Numbered from the stretch's first letter, positions 8,049 to 15,433 are shown. The stretch: 39,409 nucleotides of DNA from Pseudomonadota bacterium (GCA_963205435.1 CAUJIV010000090.1:1-39409), one strand, 5' to 3'. Notes: generated by a model not told the origin, from the letters alone. A program made the numbers and translations.

Positions 8049-8290
8049 CCACTGCGGCCTTCGTGGCTAATTTCGCGGATGCGTTCCCAGCCGGCGTCTT
8101 GCAGCGGCGGCTGTAAGCGCTTGCCCTTGAAGCTGGCGCGGCGCAGGCGGAACCCGGCCGCGCGCTTCTTGTTGGTGATGACCTTGTGCAGGCCTTGCTC
8201 TACCAGGGCGCTCAGGGTGGCGTTTACGCGCGTGGCGAGGCGGCGAGCCTGATCCATCAGCGCATCGGATATCTCTATGGTCGTCTTCAT
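8045..8290 (-). CDS. vapB: Orphan VapB-type antitoxin
   Basis: 81 residues beginning MKTTIEISDALMDQARRLA, a ribbon-helix-helix-like N-terminus typical of VapB-family antitoxins, followed by a basic region (NKKRAAGFRLRRASFKG) and a toxin-binding tail. It closely resembles the antitoxin at 10304-10549 along its whole length. A start at 8302 is possible but adds only MGAQ. Its cognate toxin is reduced to a 12-codon scar, so it has no partner here. It could still bind its operator or neutralise the VapC encoded at 9870-10307. Confidence 0.85.
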   Translation of the reverse strand: MKTTIEISDALMDQARRLATRVNATLSALVEQGLHKVITNKKRAAGFRLRRASFKGKRLQPPLQDAGWERIREISHEGRSG

Positions 8291-8394
8291 TTGGGCACCC
8301 ATATACCAGTAGCAATATAGCTGAATGACAGTAATCCGACGGCTGCATCAAGCCGCTGTTCCGAGGTGAGAAGCGCCGGGCGTTGTCTATCCGA

Positions 8395-9534
8395 TCACAG
8401 CCGGTCGAGAAGCCACGCCAGATTGCACGAGGCGGTGCGCGGGCCTTCGATGACGCGCGGGGTCTGCGAGACGAGAAAGCGCCGCGCTGCATCGATCATG
8501 TCGGCGGTCTTGTCGAGCCGGGCGGTGTCGGCGGGGCTGGGGTCGGCCGTGAGCTTGATTTCGATGGCCCAGCGCCCGGCGGGGCGCTCCAGCACCAGGT
8601 CGAGTTCGTGGCCGTCGCTGGTGCGGAAGAAGAAGGCTTCGATGGGCTGCCCGGCTGCTTGCAGCGTGCCGAGAATTTGCTCGATGACGAAGCCCTCCCA
8701 ACTTGCGCCGACCCAAGGCTGCGCCAGCAAGGCATGGCGGTCGCCGGCGCGCAGCAAGGCATGCAGCAGCCCGCTGTCGCGCCAATACATTTTCGGGGAT
8801 TTCACCAGGCGCTTGCGCGCGTTGCCGTGCCAGGGCGGCAGCCGTCGCACCAGGAAGGCGCCGATGAGAAAGTCGAGGTAGCTGTTCACGGTCTGGTAAT
8901 TCAGGCCGAGGCTTTGCCCGATCTGCGAGGCGTTCCAGACTTGACCATGCACGGCGGCCAGCATGTGCGCCAGACGCCGCGTCACTTGCGGCTTGGCCGG
9001 CAAGCCCCAGTCGGGCAGGTCGCGCTGGATGAGCAGCGAGAGATAGTCCGCCTGCCATTGCGGAAATCTCGCCGGCTTCAGCACGCCACCGTCGGGATAG
9101 CCCCCGCACAGCCACAGGCGCTCCCGCGCCGCGGCCGTCGGCAACTCGGTGAGCAGGAAAGGCGTCAATTCCACCAGGGAGAGGCGGCCGGCGAGCGATT
9201 CGGACACCCGGGCCATGAGCGAAGGCGCCACCGAGCCGAGCAGCAGAAAGCGGCCATTGCGCTTGCGTTCGGCATCGATGGCGCCACGCAGGCGGTTGAA
9301 GATCTCCGGCCAGGCTTGCGCTTCGTCGAGGATCGCCAGCCGCCGCCCGGCCGCCAGCCGTGGCCATTCCAGATCGAGGCGCAGCCGGTCCGCTTCCTGT
9401 TCCAGGTCGAAATAATCGCCGTCGAAGGCGCGGGCCAGCGTGGTCTTGCCGCACTGGCGCGGCCCGACCAGGGCCACGGCGGGGTATTCAACGAGCCGGC
9501 GGGCAAGGAGGGACGTCTGGCGGCGCTCGATCAT
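8395..9534 (-). CDS. AAA_14 / DUF4143 family ATPase (copy A)
   Basis: 379 residues. Residues about 20-140 form a P-loop domain with Walker A GPRQCGKT (about 24-31), Walker B LAILDEAQAW, and a sensor-like LLLGSVAPS. The C-terminal DUF4143 part includes QTVNSYLDFLIGAFLVRRLPPW, RDSGLLHALL and SWEGFVIEQIL. Near residues 305-327 the pattern ELDLVLE...WAIEIKL resembles a PD-(D/E)XK nuclease core. The family is widespread and often found near toxin-antitoxin genes, but its function is not established. A nested palindrome covers its start codon. A second family member is encoded at 11404-12648; the two are clearly diverged and so not a recent duplicate. Confidence 0.88.
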   Translation of the reverse strand: MIERRQTSLLARRLVEYPAVALVGPRQCGKTTLARAFDGDYFDLEQEADRLRLDLEWPRLAAGRRLAILDEAQAWPEIFNRLRGAIDAERKRNGRFLLLGSVAPSLMARVSESLAGRLSLVELTPFLLTELPTAAARERLWLCGGYPDGGVLKPARFPQWQADYLSLLIQRDLPDWGLPAKPQVTRRLAHMLAAVHGQVWNASQIGQSLGLNYQTVNSYLDFLIGAFLVRRLPPWHGNARKRLVKSPKMYWRDSGLLHALLRAGDRHALLAQPWVGASWEGFVIEQILGTLQAAGQPIEAFFFRTSDGHELDLVLERPAGRWAIEIKLTADPSPADTARLDKTADMIDAARRFLVSQTPRVIEGPRTASCNLAWLLDRL

Positions 9535-9576
9535 TTCTTGTATTTAACAAATTAATTGTTAATTTGCAAGAAATGA
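9531..9576. promoter_or_regulatory. A/T-rich nested inverted repeat over the DUF4143-A start codon
   Basis: Outer arms TCATTTCTTG (9531-9540) and CAAGAAATGA (9567-9576) are perfect complements. Inside them TTAACAA (9544-9550) pairs with TTGTTAA (9556-9562). The ATG of the ATPase (9534-9532, minus strand) lies within the outer arm. The region is strikingly A/T-rich for this genome. It may be an autoregulatory operator or an mRNA hairpin that hides the start codon. Confidence 0.7.
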
Positions 9577-9638
9577 CGAAGCAGGAATGGTGCATGGAAG
9601 AAAACCGCCAAGGGTAACGGCGGCGTCAGAACTCACGC

Positions 9639-9832
9639 CTAGGCCAGATCGGGCGTCATCACCACCCTCAGCACGCTCTCGCCAGCGCCACGGCGCAGCC
9701 GCCACCTGAACCACTACAGCACGCTCTTTTTCACCCACCGGCCGGCAGGCGTCATTGCAGCCAGCGCGCCTCGGCCTTCGCCTGCCAGCGCTTGCGCAAA
9801 GTGACGACGGGGTATCGTATCCGGCGTGCCTT
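9639..9832 (-). pseudogene. sixA remnant, copy 2 (internally deleted)
   Basis: Same structure as copy 1: the N-proximal GTPD segment is fused to the C-terminal segment. The latter reads WVKKSVL-stop-WFRWRLRRGAGESVLRVVMTPDLA-stop, against WRVKKGGLWWFRWRLRGGAGET in the intact gene. The terminal codons DLA and the stop are conserved. It lies directly downstream of the intact vapC. Sharing the same internal deletion and stop position with copy 1 shows the two are duplicates of one decayed ancestor. Confidence 0.8.
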
Positions 9833-9869
9833 CTAGATGTGCAAGACCGACGATGGCCAAGGCGGCAGC

Positions 9870-10307
9870 CTATTTCCCGACAAGCGGATTGGTAACGAAA
9901 AGCTGCGGAAAGCGTGAGAAGTCGCGATCGGCCGTCCATAGCTCGCGCACCCCGTGGCGCAGGCACAGCGCAGCGATGCGTGCGTCATGCACCTGGGGGC
10001 CGGTGATGCGCGAGGAATCGATGAGCTCGCGCAGCAGCGGCCAGTGCTCTCCGCTTTCGCTCAACAGCATGAGAGAGGGTGATTCGAGCCAGGCATCGAT
10101 CTGGTCGAGGGCGGCCGCAGGTGGCGTGGGTGGCGCGTAGATGCGCGGATGGGTCACGATGGCAAAGAACTCGTGCAGGCAAGGCCATGGAATCGCCCAG
10201 GCAGCGCGGCCTCCCGCGAGCCGATCGATGCTGGCGTAGGCCCGTTCATGAAAGGGTGAGTCCTCCCGATGGGCGTAGACCAGCAGATTCGTGTCGACTG
10301 CGATCAT
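9870..10307 (-). CDS. vapC: VapC-type PIN-domain toxin
   Basis: 145 residues, full length for a PIN ribonuclease. The expected acidic residues are visible: Asp in MIAVDTN (residue 5), Glu in LHEFFAIV, Asp in HDARIAAL and Asp in TADRDFSRF. PIN toxins of VapBC systems cleave RNA, commonly initiator tRNA or rRNA; the target here is unknown. The gene overlaps the upstream antitoxin by ATGA, so the two are translationally coupled. It is the intact counterpart of the deletion scar at 8010-8048. Confidence 0.9.
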   Translation of the reverse strand: MIAVDTNLLVYAHREDSPFHERAYASIDRLAGGRAAWAIPWPCLHEFFAIVTHPRIYAPPTPPAAALDQIDAWLESPSLMLLSESGEHWPLLRELIDSSRITGPQVHDARIAALCLRHGVRELWTADRDFSRFPQLFVTNPLVGK

Positions 10308-10549
10308 CCGCCGCGACCTTCGTAGCTCATGTCGCGGACGCGCTCCCAGCCGGCGTCTTGCAGCGGCGGCTGCAAGCCCTGGCCCTTGAAGCTGGCGCGG
10401 CGCAGGCGGAATCCGGCCGCGCGCTTCTTGTCGGCGATGACTTTGTGCAGGCCTTGCTCGACCAGGGCGCGCAAGGTGGTGTTTTCGCGCGCGGCGAGGC
10501 GTCGCGTCTGTTCCATGAGGGCGTCTGATATCTCTATGGTTGTCTTCAT
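10304..10549 (-). CDS. vapB: VapB-type antitoxin paired with VapC
   Basis: 81 residues starting MKTTIEISDALMEQTRRLA, with ribbon-helix-helix-like N-terminus, basic middle and acidic/aromatic tail (DAGWERVRDMSYEGRGG). I place the start at 10549 by comparison with the paralogue at 8045-8290; an upstream ATG would add about 19 unrelated residues. It precedes and overlaps vapC. Such antitoxins normally repress their own promoter together with the toxin. Confidence 0.88.
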   Translation of the reverse strand: MKTTIEISDALMEQTRRLAARENTTLRALVEQGLHKVIADKKRAAGFRLRRASFKGQGLQPPLQDAGWERVRDMSYEGRGG

Positions 10550-10602
10550 ACGGCTACCCATATTTGCATTGACATACGCCCATAGTATGATGTTTCCTGC
10601 GT

Positions 10603-10701
10603 TCAAGCAAGATCCGGCGCCACCATCGCTCTCGACGCGGTCTCGCCAGCGTCACCGCGCCGCCGCCACCCGAATCTCCACAGTCCGCTCTTTGTCACGT
10701 G
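10603..10701 (-). pseudogene. sixA 3' fragment, copy 3
   Basis: The last 32 codons of a longer chimeric frame read HVTKSGLWRFGWRRRGDAGETASRAMVAPDLA-stop. This is homologous to the SixA C-terminus WRVKKGGLWWFRWRLRGGAGETVLRAIMAPDLA. The upstream sequence belongs to another family, and the join falls in a shared GACTGGC (ADW / PDW) stretch. Confidence 0.8.
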
Positions 10702-10944
10702 CCAGTCGGGCGCGCCCGTAACCAGCGGCAGCAGGAAGCGTCGCTCGTTGTCATCCAGTTTCTGCTGGAGTTCGCGCATCATGCGCTCGCGCGCGGCAAG
10801 CAGCGCGTCGAGCGGCACCGGCTTGGCCGTCATGCCCTGGAAGTTGTGCTCGTGGTCGTGGCGGATGTCCCGCAGCGTCGGGAACAGCACCTCATGGATC
10901 GGCCGGTTGCTGTTGGCCAGGTAGACCACGAAAGCACGCCGGAT
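10702..10944 (-). pseudogene. AbiEii-type nucleotidyltransferase toxin, C-terminal remnant
   Basis: About 81 codons without their own start. The segments AFVVYLANSNRPIHEVLFP, FQGMT, PVPLDALLAARERMM and DDNERRFLLPLVTGAPDW match the C-terminal region of AbiEii/AbiGii-family nucleotidyltransferase toxins. The catalytic N-terminal part is absent. It is fused upstream to a permease remnant and downstream to the sixA fragment. Assignment is from recognisable family motifs, not a search. Confidence 0.65.
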
Positions 10945-11393
10945 GCCGGGCGTGAGGTTGCCAGTGACGGCTAGGGCTGCCGCGAAAATGAGGAAGTTGA
11001 AGGCGGCGTGCACCAGCGCGGCGCCGAGTGGCACCAGCGGCAGGATGTTCACCGGGAAGATGATCTTCTTGACGTAAGAGGGAAAGCTGCGCACCGCAAT
11101 GGGGTGCGCGACACCGTTTCGGCAAAGAGGTTGAAGACGATCAGGCCGCTGTAGAGGATCAGCCGGAAGGGCAGGCCCTTGGGCTGCTGCGGCCAGTGCG
11201 CCTGGAAGATGTGGCCGAAAACGCAGGCGTAGATCGCCAGCAGAATCAGCGGACTGAGGAAGATCCACAGGACGCCGAACATGGCCCTGCGATAGCGCAA
11301 GAGCACGTCGCGCTTGACGAGCTGGCCGAGCGGATAGCGATGGCGGGCGAGGCCGGCGGCGATGGCGAGGGGGTTTGGCACGGCGACTTTCAT
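10945..11393 (-). pseudogene. Wzm/KpsM-like ABC-2 permease remnant, frameshifted
   Basis: From an ATG at 11393 the frame encodes the start of a polysaccharide-export ABC permease: LGQLVKRDVLLRYRRAMFGVLWIFLSPL followed by LPFRLILYSGLIVFNLFAETVSR. Around 11105 the reading frame shifts; the continuation FPSYVKKIIFPVNILPLVPLGAALVH lies in another frame and matches the conserved NPSYVKKVVFP region. The gene then breaks off at 10945, well short of a complete permease, where AbiEii sequence begins. No ATPase partner (Wzt) is present. A broken, non-functional copy. Confidence 0.8.
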
Positions 11394-11403
11394 GAGTGTC
11401 CCA

Positions 11404-12648
11404 TTATTGCCCCCACAAGCTTGAAATGGGCGCAGCCCACAGGTTTTCCCCTACCGGCAAGGTCTCTTTTCCGTCATACAGGATGATGCCAAGTCTGAGA
11501 TGTTTTCCGGCCAGACTGGCCAGTCGCTTGAGGCCGCGTAGATCGCTTTCCCTGACGGTTGCGGATGTTTTTGCCTCCACGCCGATGATATCGCCCGCAG
11601 CGTTTTCAATGACGAAATCGACTTCGACCTGATCGTGGTCACGGTAGTAGTGCAGCTGGTATTCGTCATCGGATGCGGCTGCATGCTTGAGGATCTCGCC
11701 GAAGACGAAGGCTTCGAGAACGGCACCGAAACGGCCGCGATCCAGCATCAATGCCTCGGGCGAGATCGCCGCCAGCGAGGCGAGCAGGCCGGTGTCGATG
11801 AATTGAATTTTGGGTGTTTTGACGACGCGGCTGAGCCGATTCCGGGCCCAAACTTCTATTCGTCTGAGCAGGTACATGTGTTCGAATACGCCGATATAGC
11901 GGGAAGCGGTTTTGCCGTCGATGCCGACCTGGCCGCCCAGTTGCGTGTAGTTGCATAACTGCCCCGAAACCTGGGTCAGGGCGCGCAGGAAGCGCGGCAG
12001 TTCGTCCCGTTTGTCAATGCTGGCCACGTCCCGCACGTCGCGCCGGATGAGGGCATCGATGTATTGTTTGCACCAGGCCGCGCGCCTGCGTGCCGTGTCG
12101 CGGGCGAGCGCCTCAGGATAGCCGCCGCGGCATACGGCCCCGATCAGGCTATCCCCGACCAAGGGCCTGTGCGACGCCGGCAGCGCACCGGCAAAGGCAG
12201 CGTCCAGCCAATTCGTTTCGGTGCGGTGGATTTCGCTTTGACTAAGCGGCAGAAGGGTCAGTGTTTCCAGGCGTCCTGCCAACGAATCGGCTACCGTGGG
12301 CAGCATCATCAGGTTCGCCGAGCCGGTCAGGAGGAAACGGCCCGGGCGTCGATCTTCGTCCACGCTTTTTTTGATGGCCAGGAGAAGTTGCGGGGCTCGC
12401 TGAACCTCGTCGATGACGGCGCTATCCAGGCTGCGAATCGTCCCTGCCGGATCCGCTCTGGCGGCCAGCAACGTGAGTTCGTCGTCCAGGTTGAGGTAGC
12501 GCAACCCGCGCTGGGCGGCCATCTGCCGAACCAGGGTTGTTTTGCCCGCCTGACGGGGGCCGGCGACGAGCACGACGGGGGTGTCCGCGAGGGCTTCGGC
12601 AAGGCGGCTTGCAATCAGGCGCGGATAAAGCGATGTGGACGGGGCCAT
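11404..12648 (-). CDS. AAA_14 / DUF4143 family ATPase (copy B)
   Basis: 414 residues. The P-loop ATPase domain has Walker A GPRQAGKT (about 31-38), Walker B SAVIDEVQRAP and sensor FLLTGSANLMMLP. The DUF4143 part has ASRYIGVFEHMYLLRRIEVW, FIDTGLLASL and FVFGEILKHA. The C-terminal pattern VEVDFVIEN...IIGVEAKTS resembles a PD-(D/E)XK nuclease core. The protein is full length and the cysteine-free Walker A differs from copy A. It is preceded by 22-bp direct repeats. The function of the family is unknown; its company here (VapBC, AbiEii remnant) suggests an accessory or selfish module. Confidence 0.88.
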   Translation of the reverse strand: MAPSTSLYPRLIASRLAEALADTPVVLVAGPRQAGKTTLVRQMAAQRGLRYLNLDDELTLLAARADPAGTIRSLDSAVIDEVQRAPQLLLAIKKSVDEDRRPGRFLLTGSANLMMLPTVADSLAGRLETLTLLPLSQSEIHRTETNWLDAAFAGALPASHRPLVGDSLIGAVCRGGYPEALARDTARRRAAWCKQYIDALIRRDVRDVASIDKRDELPRFLRALTQVSGQLCNYTQLGGQVGIDGKTASRYIGVFEHMYLLRRIEVWARNRLSRVVKTPKIQFIDTGLLASLAAISPEALMLDRGRFGAVLEAFVFGEILKHAAASDDEYQLHYYRDHDQVEVDFVIENAAGDIIGVEAKTSATVRESDLRGLKRLASLAGKHLRLGIILYDGKETLPVGENLWAAPISSLWGQ

Positions 12649-12672
12649 GGCGGCTCATGGTGGCGTGCAATT

Positions 12673-12724
12673 CGGAATATGATACCCGATAACACGGAAT
12701 ATGATGTCGTGTAATACGGAATGT
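12673..12724. repeat. 22-bp iterated repeats upstream of DUF4143-B
   Basis: CGGAATATGAT starts at 12673 and again at 12695, and CGGAATGT starts at 12717, so three copies recur at exactly 22 bp, two helical turns. They lie about 25-75 bp upstream of the minus-strand ATG at 12648. The layout fits a tandem protein-binding operator. The following stretch to 12940 holds no gene that I can recognise. Confidence 0.65.
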
Positions 12725-12940
12725 CAGGCCGCGAGGGGTGTGCGGATGCGGGACAACACGTCCGTCATCCCCATCAGAGGGCGTCGGCGAACTCTGCCGA
12801 GCGGCACCAGCGGCTGCGGGCGAGCCTGGCGTCGAGAGGGGGCGTCATACTTGGGTTGTCGTCATACGGATACTTGTCAGCATGTGAAAATCCAGTTGAA
12901 TTGCAGCAAGCCGTCAGCCGCATTCAGCAGCTGTTTCTGG

Positions 12941-13393
12941 CTAGGCCAGATCTGGCGCCATTATCGCCCTCAGCACGGTCTCGCCAGCGCCGCCGCGCAG
13001 TCGCCACCTGAACCACCACAGTCCGCCCTTCTTCACGCGCCAGTCGGCGGCCTCGCCGGCCAGCAGCAGCGCCGCCGCGCGGCCGAGCGCCGGCTGGTGG
13101 CCGACGAGGACGACCGTGCCGCCGGCATGGGGCCAGCCGGCGGCTGTGAGAATGTCGGCGGCATCGGCCGAGGTGCCGATCCTGTCCTCGAGATCGAAGG
13201 GCAGCCCGAGCGCCGCGGCCGTCTCCACGCAACGCACGGCCGGGCTGGCGAGGATGCGTGCGCCGGCGGGCAGGCGCGGCCGCAGCCAGCGCGCCACGGC
13301 CTTCGCCTGCCTGCGCCCGCGCGAGGTCAGCCGGCGCGCCGCATCGGGCGTGCCGGCTTCCGCCTCGGCGTGGCGCCAGAGGAGGAGGTCCAT
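12941..13393 (-). CDS. sixA: SixA-type histidine phosphatase
   Basis: 150 residues, the usual size of SixA. The start at 13393 gives MDLLLWRHAEAEAGTPDAARRLTSRG, with the RHAE catalytic histidine at residue 8; VVLVGHQPALG carries the second histidine. Earlier in-frame starts would add a Cys-rich stretch unlike the family. SixA removes phosphate from phosphohistidine, classically on ArcB and on nitrogen-PTS proteins. The C-terminal WRVKKGGLWWFRWRLRGGAGET segment is the part repeated at three other places in the island. A CYTH-CHAD gene lies just upstream, 25 bp away and in the same direction, so the two are probably co-transcribed. Confidence 0.88.
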   Translation of the reverse strand: MDLLLWRHAEAEAGTPDAARRLTSRGRRQAKAVARWLRPRLPAGARILASPAVRCVETAAALGLPFDLEDRIGTSADAADILTAAGWPHAGGTVVLVGHQPALGRAAALLLAGEAADWRVKKGGLWWFRWRLRGGAGETVLRAIMAPDLA

Positions 13394-13418
13394 GGATTTC
13401 CCGCCCTTGGCCATTCGC

Positions 13419-14915
13419 TCAGCCTGCCCGCAAGGACGGCAGGCGCAGCAGGCGGCGCATGCCGCGGCGGGCCCGGTCTTGCAGCGCCGCATGGCGCGGG
13501 CCGTGCCAGCCGCCGGCCAGCGCCACCGCTTCGCGCAGCCGCGGGTCGTCGTCCAGGCACTGCGCCAGCAGCGGCCCGGCGCGGGCGAGATCGTTGAGCC
13601 CGCCGAGGCTGTCCTGCAAATCGTTCAGCACCTCCAGCGCCTTGCGCAAGTCGCGCCGTCGCAACAGCGGCGCGAGAAACTCGGCGGCATAGCGCAGCCG
13701 CTTGACGCCGATGCGCAGGCCATGCAGGCGCTGCGCATCCATGTCCTGCGCCGCCTGCGCCAGCGCCATTGCCTTGCGCCGCAGTCGCGCCAGGCGCCGC
13801 GCGGCGAATTCCGGCAGCGCAGGGGCGTCCGCGACGACGCTGCGGCGAAAAGCGCAGGCGGCGATGTCGAGCTGGGCGAGGATGAACGGGCGGGCCTGCG
13901 AGGCCGCCGGCAGGTCGGCGCGCGCCGCAAGTCGCCGGCGTTCGACGGCGGCGGCGAGGGCGGCGAGGCGCGGCTCACCGGGAAAGGTGCGGACTGCCGG
14001 CGCGAGGATGACCTCGGCCAGCACGTCCCAGTCGCGCGCCCGGCCGAGGCATGCCGCCAGCTCGCGCTGCGGCGGGGCGACGGCCGCTTCCAGGCCGTCG
14101 GGCAGCAGCGGGCGGAACAGGCGCAGGGCCGAGCGCAGCCGGCGCAGGGCGACGCGCATCTGGTGGACGAACTCGGCATCCGGCTCGCCGATGCCGGCGG
14201 CGTTGGCCTGGAACTGGGCGAGGCAGTCGACGGCGATGGCGGCGAAGGCCTCGAGCGGCGCCTGCTCCGGCCGGACCGGCGAGCGCGTCGCCTTGACCGG
14301 AACCAGCGGAGCGCATGCGCGCAGCCGGTAGCCGCGCTCGGCCTTGGCGCGCTGCTCCGGCTGCAGCGGCAGCTCCGCGGCGAGTACGCGGGCCACGTCG
14401 AAGAGGCAGGCCGGGTCGCCTTCCTCCAGCTCGATCTCGATTTCGCCGAGAGCCTCGCGCCGCCCGCTGGCGGCGATCCAGCCATGGTCGAGCATGAGGA
14501 GGACGGCGCTGCCGCTCTTCGGGCGCAGGCGCCAGCTGCGGCGGGTGAACACCGTCTCGAAGACGACTTCTAGGCGGCCCTCATCGCGCGCCCGCTCCAG
14601 CAGCTCTCGGGCTTCGGCGTCATCGACGGCGGAAAAATCGAAGCGGCCGGAAAAGGGCTGTTCCCATTCGGGACGCTGCGACAGCCCGCCGCCCGCGAAG
14701 CCGGCACACTTGACCGTCTGCAGCCAGCGCCCAGCCTGGCGCCGCGTGCGCAGGGCGATGCCGCGGCGATGCAGGTCGAGGGCGGGGGTGTCGTAATAAA
14801 TGCTGGCCAGCTTGCGTGTCGGCAGCCTTTCCGCCGCGCGCAGCAGCGGGTGGCGCAGCAGGGCGCGCTGCGATGGTTCGGGCAGCGCGAGCTTGATCTC
14901 GATTTCCTCGGCCAT
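13419..14915 (-). CDS. CYTH-CHAD domain protein, probable inorganic triphosphatase
   Basis: 498 residues. The N-terminal CYTH domain (about 1-205) opens with the signature EIEIKLAL and has the alternating charged strands RKLASIYYDTP, GIALRTRR and EIEIELEEG that line the triphosphate tunnel. The CHAD domain (about 215-495) contains histidine/arginine helices such as FVHQMRVALRRLRSALRLF and LHGLRIGVKRLRYAAEFL. CYTH enzymes of this architecture (YgiF-like) hydrolyse inorganic triphosphate, and CHAD domains bind polyphosphate. Cytoplasmic. Followed by sixA in the same direction, a pairing I take as an operon. Confidence 0.9.
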   Translation of the reverse strand: MAEEIEIKLALPEPSQRALLRHPLLRAAERLPTRKLASIYYDTPALDLHRRGIALRTRRQAGRWLQTVKCAGFAGGGLSQRPEWEQPFSGRFDFSAVDDAEARELLERARDEGRLEVVFETVFTRRSWRLRPKSGSAVLLMLDHGWIAASGRREALGEIEIELEEGDPACLFDVARVLAAELPLQPEQRAKAERGYRLRACAPLVPVKATRSPVRPEQAPLEAFAAIAVDCLAQFQANAAGIGEPDAEFVHQMRVALRRLRSALRLFRPLLPDGLEAAVAPPQRELAACLGRARDWDVLAEVILAPAVRTFPGEPRLAALAAAVERRRLAARADLPAASQARPFILAQLDIAACAFRRSVVADAPALPEFAARRLARLRRKAMALAQAAQDMDAQRLHGLRIGVKRLRYAAEFLAPLLRRRDLRKALEVLNDLQDSLGGLNDLARAGPLLAQCLDDDPRLREAVALAGGWHGPRHAALQDRARRGMRRLLRLPSLRAG

Positions 14916-14995
14916 GGCAGGCGCATTATTGCCCAGGAGGGTCGGCGCCGGGTGTGCGGGATGGCGAAGACCAGGTTCCAGGCGGGAGAACCTCT

Positions 14996-15143
14996 TTCAA
15001 CGCTAAGGTCGCAAAGGCGCAAAGGACGCAAAGAAAATCGAGATTTCAAACCTTCTTCTATGCAAAATCCGCAAGGGGGCAAGGCGGGTAAAGAAAATCG
15101 CAATCGTTTTCGTAACTTTGCGATCTTCGCGTCTTTGCGTTGA
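14996..15143. repeat. CGCAAAG-type short-repeat arrays in inverted orientation (unit 1)
   Basis: CGCAAAG occurs at 15010, 15018 and 15027. On the far side the complement CTTTGCG occurs at 15117 and 15133, with variant CTTCGCG between them. The flanks TTTCAACG and CGTTGAA also pair, so the segment can fold into one long hairpin. No gene is present. Confidence 0.8.
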
Positions 15144-15167
15144 AGGCGGTTCGCTTTTCATGAATCT

Positions 15168-15412
15168 CTTTCAACGCCGCAAAGACGAAAACCTCTCTCA
15201 ACGCAAAGGTCGCAAAGGCGCAAAGGGCGCGAAGACGCAAGCCTCTTTAAACGCGGAGAACACGGAGACACAGAGAACACAGAGAAAAGCATTCCGGCCT
15301 GATTGACTCTGTGTTCTTTGTGCCTCTGTGTCGAATGCGGTTGCCGCGCGATGAAGAAATTCAAAATCTTTGCGACCTTTGCGCCTTCGCGCACTCTGCG
15401 TTGAAGGCGGTG
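15168..15412. repeat. Nested inverted arrays of CGCAAAG and ACACAGAG units (unit 2)
   Basis: Outer arms: CGCAAAG at 15202, 15211 and 15219 against CTTTGCG at 15368 and 15377. Inner arms: GGAGAACACGGAGACACAGA and ACACAGAG units (15254-15285) against CTCTGTGT at 15307 and 15325. Together with unit 1 this fills the 518-bp gap between the CYTH-CHAD gene and the permease gene. Two sequence families nested in one hairpin suggest serial insertion. Confidence 0.8.
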
Positions 15413-15433
15413 CGTTTAAGGCGGTGGAAAGCG

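Noticed and set aside
12725-12940. A small plus-strand protein upstream of sixA
   Set aside because: The frame has no ribosome-binding site or recognisable domain and runs into the antisense of sixA.
14996-15412. Long hairpins as terminators or a structured RNA gene
   Set aside because: The stems are made of short tandem repeats without a T run or covariation evidence; insertion of repeats explains them better.
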